Both the position numbers and the translations under genes were made by a program. The notes under the pieces are model-generated. The model made no database searches. It was not told where the DNA came from and saw only the letters and a list, made by a program, of their open reading frames with translations. This document shows positions 57,601 to 64,000 of a stretch of 64,000 nucleotides of DNA, piece by piece; the stretch's first letter is position 1, and each line of letters opens with the position of its first letter. Source of the stretch: Paragordius varius (Eukaryota > Nematomorpha); assembly GCA_964247055.1 (NCBI GenBank), contig OZ176059.1, positions 124,001 to 188,000 on the forward strand. Direction: 5' to 3'.

Positions 57601-60600
57601 AACTGAAAAGTATGAAATAGAGATATATATTGGTAACACAATCAATTATGTATTTTACATTTGTAATTATATGTTTAGATGATAAATTAAGGTTAAGAGA
57701 AGTATAGTTGTATGGGAAAAAATTGTCTTTATGTACGTTTTGTACATATAATTCTAATTTTTACCGTATAAATAGGGTAACATTTTATTTATTTGGATAA
57801 AATTTTTAATTAAAGCGTTCGTTCCAAATTAAGAAATTTTATATAAACGAAAATAGATAAAAATTAAATATACTTTAGCTGTTATATTATCCCTTATGAG
57901 TCCGGGTAACCAAGTTTGGCCCTCCATAGTTTGAAAAATTATTTTTGAAACATTTTGAGCCAATTGTTGTACCTGTAGTAACAACAATTTAATGCCCAAT
58001 GTAAATTTTATATTATTACTAGGGTTGTGCGTTTGACTGCTTTTTCAAAAAAGTCCGGTCAGACCCGGTCAGACCATGGTCATGACCATTTTTTACTAAT
58101 GCGATATTGGATTGTGAAATTAAGGTTCGAACGACACTTGCGTTTCACTAATAATGTCATTTTTCTTAAATGTTTGTATATTATACATTTTTTTCATATT
58201 TATTATTTACAAATATTTTAAATCAAATTTAATCACAACTTTTGTTTTCAAATAAATTTTTGCCACATGTTTGTGGCCTTCTGAATCTTCAAATACTTAG
58301 CTTTTGATACTGATTTCAAAAAAAATCTAGTTTGTTTTACACATTCTTTCATCATTTAAATGTCCAATTATAAAATTATTCATTTTATTGGTTCACATAT
58401 ATAGGATAATTGCATATTTTGCAAAGTGCTCGATTGTTTTGTTTTTTGGAATAACTGTATATACTTAAGTGCTAATGTTATAGGGAATGTTTAAAATTTT
58501 ATATATTGTTAAATAAGCATATTTATTTAATTTATATTTAGAAATATATAAAAACAATAAAATTTTACTATCTCTTCCAAAAATTCACCAGCAATTTTTC
58601 AAAAAAACAGCTGTTTTTAAATGACCATGGTCAAAAATAAATAGTCACTGACCTGGTTATGACCCGGTCAATTGACCGGGACATGACTTGGTCAGCACAA
58701 CCCTAATTATTACATATCTAACTAGCAATATTTATATTTTTTTACACTTCAACAAAACTACAATTATTAATTTAAAAAATGGTATGTCTAGGTAGAGAGA
58801 GTGGGAATATTAGCATTAACAAAATACTACAGTCCATGATCATTTATTCGTCTATAGGTGAAATTTAATATTGATATACTTTCTTTATAATTATATTCGC
58901 AACTTAAATTCTTTTATTTAACTCCAAATATATTCAAACAAAACACTCCAGATTCAAAAGGGCTATCACATGGATCAAATACAATGATGGGTGGCAAAAT
59001 ATTTTTAAAAATAAAATTAAATATTAAATATATTACCTCAGCAGAACTCTGCAAATACTCGGTTAAAATGGGTAACAAATTCATGACTGGATTGAGATCG
59101 GTTTTTGATAGCATAAGCATACATTGAAACCATACAGGAATATTTTCAAACCGATTGTACATTTTCTAATACACAATAATAGTTATTTTATAACCTCCCC
59201 CTCCCTTCACATATATAAACAGCATCGCAATATTTGTAAATCATACCGTTTACAAAACAACTTGTTAACTAGTTTAAAATACCATTAAAATTGGAAGTAG
59301 GCCATTAAATATTGTTTTAGTGCAAATACAAGTTTTGTATTTACATTGTGATTACTATAAAAGCATTTTATTTTCATATTCCAACACAATAATATAAATG
59401 GCATGATGTTTATAGTATTTAATCCAGGAACCCCCATTCCTCCATAAAGAATCCAATTGAGGAAAAAATTAAATGGTTTTATATCCGCATCATTACCCTT
59501 TTGTTAAAATTAAAATATATTTTTTGAGATATTTCAATTTATATTCAGTTTTTGTCGATATTTTTTTGTCTTTGCTAATTATGACGGTTCCAAAACACCA
59601 ACAAATTACAGTGAAAATTAAAATTATACGGACAAAACGTAAAATAAAGACAAATATTTTTTTCTAAAAGACACAACCATACTTTTTAATCTTGATTAAT
59701 TTAAAATTAACTCATTGTTTTTTATTTCCAAAGTATAAAATAGAGATGTATATTGGTAACATAATCAATTATATATTTTAGGCTTGTTTTGAAAAGCTCT
59801 GGTTGTCTTTTAGAAAAAATATTTGTCTTTACATTAATACGTTTCGTCCGTATAATTTCATTTTTTACTGTATAAAATTTTCCTTACCATTGTAAAATAT
59901 AAAATTTACAATGTTACCACCATAATACATCTCTATTTCACACTAATTTTTTAATGAGTTATATTTAAAAAATTAAGATTTAAAAAGTATGTTGTCTTTG
60001 CAAAGAGTGTGTTTGTTTTATATTTTTACGTTTTGTCCGTATAACTCCAATTTTTACCATAGTTAGTTTGGGGGAAGGAACCTCTGCAAGACTTTATGTG
60101 CGGAGCGCCCAAAATTTGCGAATTCATAATTCTGATATTTCTCAAACAATTAGCAGTAGAAAAAAATGTAATATTTCATGTGCCTTTTACGGTTTTATGT
60201 TGGAAAAGTCAATTATGAAGGCCCTTTTCCCCCATTTATATGCGGCCCACCCGGGTTTATTGAGGCAAATTGGTGATCTATAACTTAACTAGCCCCTAAT
60301 ATATCGAAAAAATGGAATATGTTTTTAGCAAAAGCTAATTTATTAATAGACCTTCCTGAGGGAGTCATTATAGAAGAGGTTCTACTTATACATGATTTCT
60401 TTTTTCCTTAAATAATAAAATAATTTACTGTAAATGCAATAAAATGGACAAAACGTAAAAATATAAGGACAAATATTTTTTCTAAAAGACAACACTTTTT
60501 AAATCGTGCTTTTTTAAAATATAATTAATTTATTGTTTAAAATTGCAAAGTATAGAACATGAATGTTAATTGGGAACACACTTGTATATGTATACAATCG

Positions 60601-63600
60601 TATTAATGATTATTAAAGGATAATTAAGAAAAAAGTATGGTTGTTTTTTGACAAAAAATTTATATTTTTACGTTTTGTCCTATATTTTCAATTTTAATTG
60701 TAAATGTTTAACAATAATTGATGTACTAACCCTATCGAATTCATTCGCTATCCCAGTGTATTCGGTTGATAATTCATAAATCTCCGTTTGTATCAAAAAC
60801 CATATCATATAATTGTTGAGTTGTCTAAGTTTATTTAAAATGAATATTATGTATATTTTTATTTTAATATAAATAGTATTTACACCTCAATTTCACCCTT
60901 GAAAAATTCAAATTAACACTTGAACAACTCAAATTGACCCTAAAATAAATCATGGGTTTTTTTTGAAAAATACCTATATTTTTTAAGATAAAATTTCGTT
61001 AAAAATTAAAATAATACTGAAAAAATAATAGACTATGTCATAAAGATATATATCACATTAATGATGATGAGTTCCATTAGCCGCCCGAAAACACATAATT
61101 TATTTTTAGGTTGAATTTGAATTGTTCAAGGGTAAATTTGTATTGTTCAAGGGGGAATTCAAATCGTAAATGGTATATATTTACAAACCGATTTAAAAAA
61201 TGTTTTTTTGATCAGGATTGTTTTAATACAAATAATATCCTGACCTTTGATTCATTTTAGATAATGTATCCATTAATCGTTGAAAGTACTCTAAGTCTTC
61301 TGGTAATATTTCTCCATCAATAGCTGTTACATTGTCCGGATTTCGCAGGGCATAATTAAAAAAATTGTCCCAATCTATCTGAACCCATTGTAACCCAAAT
61401 TAAAATGCATGTTAAATTGATAATAATCGAAGATGTTATATCATTAAACATGTTTAAGAGGATATAATTCGATATCCCCTCTTGCAATTAACAAATATAT
61501 ATCTTTAATAAAATTTTTAAAAAGCAATTGCAAGCGTTCCTAAACCAATAAAAGTTAACATTCCAGTTTATAGAGCCGATTTTTAATTTGATAATATATT
61601 CAGAGATTAGTACCCAATTTACTCAAAATATGCCATTTCTAAGTCAAAGGTAACATTTTTTTCAATCACACGCAACAAATAATTATTCAACACATCATTA
61701 CCAGCCTGAATTAGGCATTATTTGATTTTCGATTAGCAAATAGCATTATGAGTTTTTTTTGAACAAAACCCTTAATGAAAATTCATAGATCGATTCACGA
61801 GGCTTAAATAAACTATGGCTAAAAATATGTTTTGCTCCGGATCCTTTGCACATTATAATAAAATATTATTGTAATTCAAATATTTGATATATTACCATGG
61901 GTAAAGTATTGCGGATACTTAAATCGTTATAATCAATCTTTGGCACACCTTGGCTTTTCTAAATAAATAATTATATCCATATATGTATATATACCATTTG
62001 CACTTCAAGCGTGTCTTAAACACTTCACGTTAGTCTGACTTTTTTGTTTTAATCAAATCGTAAATCATTCATCTATTTTATCGTTTTGACCTGTTTTTAA
62101 TTATATAACCTAATTTTAATCAATAGCAACTATTAATAATTGAAAAACCTTATATTTTGTTTTTGAATTCTTAAAATTATTTTGGATATATATAATTTAA
62201 CACCGCATTAAAAATATATAAGTTTTCTGGGTTATTATTTACATTTTATAATGGTAAACATTTAAAAGTAAATAAACTTGTTATATTAAAAAATTAGTTT
62301 AGATAAAAAAGTGGTTATTGTATAAAAATTTTTTATTTTTTGAATAAATATATAATATAAAAAATTATTTTTTAAAAAAAATACATCCATAAATCATGGT
62401 TAAATCGAAATTAAAATTTTTTTTGGACCAACTTGAAGTGTTCAAGAACCTTAAAACATTCAAGGACCAACTTAAAGTGTTCAAGGACCAATTTGAAAGG
62501 ACCAACTTGAAATGTTCAAGGACACTCTTGAAGTGCAAATGGTATATTTAGATATTTTAAAATTATAGAAACACATAATTCTTTTTAGGCTAAGTTTGAA
62601 TTGTTCGAGGGTGAATTTAAATTGTTTGAGGGTAAATTTGAAAAGTAAATGGTATATAAAATTTTTGGTAAATTTATATGTGTAGTATAATTTTGGCTAT
62701 TTTGATTTTAGTTAAATGACTGAGCATATAACTGCAGCTTGTTTGAATGTTTTATTATTACTTTTTATCTGACATTTATAGGCGGCCCCAAAAATATTTC
62801 ATAAAAAACGAAATTTATGATTGAATTGGTGGTTTGGAAGCGTTGATACCGCAAAAAATATATAGCTTAAAAAAATTTATAGATGAATTTGTCATTTAAA
62901 CCACATTCAACTTTTGCCCTTTAAGTTTTTTCTATCTATATTAACGGGGGGCCAAAAAATTACGGTAACATAATAGCAAAATAAGTTCCATATTTTTTTA
63001 AGACTCTGAAAGCTGAAGGTAGTTAGTTTAAATACATTATATCATCCACATCAAACAGGCACAATATAAGTTATTATAAACCATTTTGGGGACCCTTAAT
63101 GGGTGCAAGGCTATTGCCACATTAAAAACATCCATAGCAAAAATCTCAATCTCTTCGTCGTTGACTGCAACTTTATTAGCATCACGGATTAATAAACGAG
63201 CTGTTTTCCTCGCATAATCCATAAAATGAGCCCGGGAGATCTATCATAGCCATAAAAATGTAGTTCAGTACGAGTAAGAAATATACATTTCTAGTCTTTT
63301 TATTCATATATTGTTGCCCGATAACGTATAAAAATTAGAATTATCGGATAAAACCTGAAAATATATAATTGATTGTGTTACCAATATATATCTCTATTTC
63401 ATACATTGCAATTTTTAACTCTAATTATATATTTGAAAAAATTATGATTCATAAAGTATGGCTGTCTTTTGAAAAAAAAATTGTGTTTATATTTTTACGT
63501 TTTGTCCGTATAATTTATATATATATATATATACAAAGCAAAAGCAAATATTATTGACCAAAGGCTTTTTTCGTTTTTTTACCTCTTAAACAATAATAAT

Positions 63601-63798
63601 ACTTTTCTTTGCTATTATCTGGCAAAATTTATTACCAGCAAAGTACAGCTAATACAGTACCTTGAATCCATCGTATATTAACCTAATAATGAGTTTAACT
63701 GTTAATAAATTTCAATGAAATAATTTTAATGATACCTCTCTATCTCGGTTTGTTATACGTTTCTTTTCTATCTTAATTAAGGGTTTGGGCACATCAAA
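54677..63798 (-). CDS. M13 (neprilysin) family protein without HExxH, 5' end outside the window
   Basis: Fifteen exons: 63736-63798, 63094-63240, 61896-61958, 61245-61378, 60731-60824, 59037-59165, 57874-57972, 57400-57462, 57195-57316, 56867-57030, 56238-56377, 55366-55434, 55188-55268, 54964-55070, 54677-54779. All junctions keep phase and give 525 residues plus stop. Order and motifs follow neprilysin: HFMDYARKTARLL, PMIDWDNFF (family P.IDW..F), LNNYMIW (family L.NY..W), W..C, IIFQTMEGQTW, YYKNINSL, NPIYSS and FEIPVTMM (family NAFY and V.PAGIL), YPYYTHEMINSFKYAGM (family P.F......LN.GG.G), the ENIAD region as FEDVST, and the C-terminal FGCKFEDQM with its cysteines. The zinc motif HExxH is replaced by FDMLQ. 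The family is of type II membrane zinc metallopeptidases that cleave peptides outside the cell. This member is probably inactive. The N-terminal membrane segment lies beyond 64000. Confidence 0.88.
55595..56110. mobile_element. TIR element family A, complete-looking copy
   Basis: Starts CGATTCAAATTTGGGTATCC and ends with the inverse CCCCAATTCGAATCG, about 510 bp, in the M13 gene intron between the exons at 55366 and 56238. Confidence 0.65.
56867..57030 (-). CDS. M13 exon with the lost zinc motif
   Basis: Acceptor AAAATATAG, donor GTAATA. After Y-A-G-M-V-F-Q-I-I the five residues at the HExxH position (56883-56897) are F-D-M-L-Q, so both zinc histidines and the catalytic glutamate are missing, while flanking family residues before the site remain. 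Confidence 0.85.
58012..58713. mobile_element. hAT nonautonomous element with exact 8-bp target duplication
   Basis: The element 58020-58705 has inverted ends TAGGGTTGTGC and GCACAACCCTA, and is flanked on both sides by ATTATTAC (58012-58019 and 58706-58713). Both subterminal regions are rich in GGTCAGACC/GACCATGGTC/GACCGGG motifs. About 686 bp, no open frame of note. It lies in an M13 gene intron, between the exons at 57874 and 59037. Confidence 0.88.
60062..60427. other. Unassigned, less AT-rich block between two family 1 MITEs
   Basis: 60068-60283 is open on the plus strand and richer in GC than neighbouring intron DNA. Its peptide has no recognised motif and the orientation is opposite to the surrounding M13 gene. 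Probably a transposon fragment or chance open frame. Confidence 0.3.
61989..62550. mobile_element. MITE family 4 relative with AAGTGTTCAAGGACC repeats
   Basis: Starts ATACCATTTGCACTTCAAG and ends with the inverse CTTGAAGTGCAAATGGTAT. About 62425-62540 carries five tandem variants of GGACCAACTTGAAGTGTTCA. It lies in an M13 gene intron. Confidence 0.7.
63736..63798 (-). CDS. M13 most upstream exon seen
   Basis: Twenty-one codons, phase 0 at both ends, acceptor TGTGTAG and donor GTATCA. FDVPKPLI resembles the family LDQPTLSL segment. It is the least certain exon of this gene, and earlier ones are expected to the right of the window. Confidence 0.6.
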
Positions 63799-63879
63799 CT
63801 ACACATAAAAATATAATTTATTTGGTAAAATACCTTAATTTGTTTGCTATATACAGTGCACCTATAAAATATCTCGATA

Positions 63880-64000
63880 ATAATGTATGGATCAGGATTT
63901 CATGGTGCGATTTTACGAATGATATAAGTTATTGCCACTTTTGTCGTAACTGCTACATATCAGAAAATGGTAAAATTTGCACATAATTTGCTAAATAAAT
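63880..64000. repeat. Left end of a third foldback family B element
   Basis: TATGGATCAGGATTTCATGG and ATATCAGAAAATGGTAAAAT match the arm landmarks of 38005-39170 and 52930-53990. It is cut by the window edge. Confidence 0.5.

Larger units (their letters stand above)
40503..63515. mobile_element. MITE family 1, overview of the copies in and between the two right-hand genes
   Basis: Near-palindromic elements with ends CAGTAAAAATTGAAATTATA, then CGGACAAAACGTAAAAATAT, then AAAGACAAATATTTTT, and a mirror-image right arm; TA flanks suggest Tc1/mariner. Approximate copies: 40503-40760, 41505-41775, 42668-43122, 44965-45262, 45332-45627, 46482-46770, 47592-47822, 47970-48160, 48567-48833, 50262-50508, 50657-50950, 56550-56816, 57485-57771, 59608-59873, 59874-60061, 60428-60712, 63325-63515. 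Other copies are at 10723, 35677 and 36484. None has an open frame. Nearly all intron-borne copies lie clear of exons. Confidence 0.8.

Noticed and set aside
58914-59036. Open extension of the M13 exon past its donor, ending in a stop
   Set aside because: The GTAATA donor at 59036 joins in phase to the exon at 57972 and restores the family order. The extension has no acceptor and is intron.
59395-59500. Minus-strand open frame after an AAAAG acceptor, containing a Gly-rich GGMGVPG
   Set aside because: Adding it would break the phase and the family order of the M13 exons at 60731 and 59165.
1-64000. CRISPR arrays, operons, rRNA or tRNA genes
   Set aside because: No regularly spaced identical repeats with unique spacers were seen, and no tRNA box pattern or rRNA core was recognised. 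The genome is eukaryotic.

Overview
The window is eukaryotic, very AT-rich and dense in transposons, with small exons, GT-AG introns and many (TA)n tracts. The gene content is animal: a Hairy/E(spl) bHLH factor ending in WRPW, ADF/cofilin, ABHD16A, an M13 neprilysin-like protein and an antistasin-like inhibitor. Together with base composition and repeats this suggests an arthropod, most likely a parasitic copepod such as a sea louse (Lepeophtheirus). The species is inferred, not proven. There is no prokaryotic signal.

Layout. 1-1 kb is a decayed Ty3/Gypsy relic. At 1.9-2.05 kb on the plus strand there is a GC-rich terminal exon of an unrecognised gene. At 5.0-5.5 kb on the minus strand lies an intronless ADF/cofilin gene. 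5.9-13 kb is repeats: a TIR element family, a 1.2-kb-spaced inverted repeat, a GGTTCC-rich hAT relic, and a degenerate satellite that lies between the two arms of one MITE. 13.3-17 kb holds a complete three-exon HES-type gene with Su(H)/CSL-like sites on both sides. 19.3-21.1 kb is a broken hAT transposase gene. From 22.9 to 37.3 kb on the minus strand there is a five-exon gene for a secreted four-domain antistasin-like protein. Its 10.4-kb intron has been filled by several Gypsy copies, one with both LTRs and a 5-bp target duplication.

From 39.5 kb to the right edge the minus strand carries two long genes assembled here from small phase-matched exons. ABHD16A (39.5-51.9 kb, 18 exons) keeps the lipase serine and histidine, but the catalytic aspartate seems displaced and one exon junction is out of phase. 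The M13 family gene (54.7 to more than 63.8 kb, 15 exons seen, 5' end outside the window) lacks the HExxH zinc motif and looks like a pseudopeptidase. About twenty copies of one Tc1/mariner-like MITE sit in the introns and flanks, often next to (TA)n tracts.

The genes do not form one pathway. The possible shared themes are secreted or membrane-bound protease control (antistasin, M13) and lipid metabolism (ABHD16A). Exon coordinates come from reading splice sites, phase and family similarity by eye, without alignment software or RNA data.
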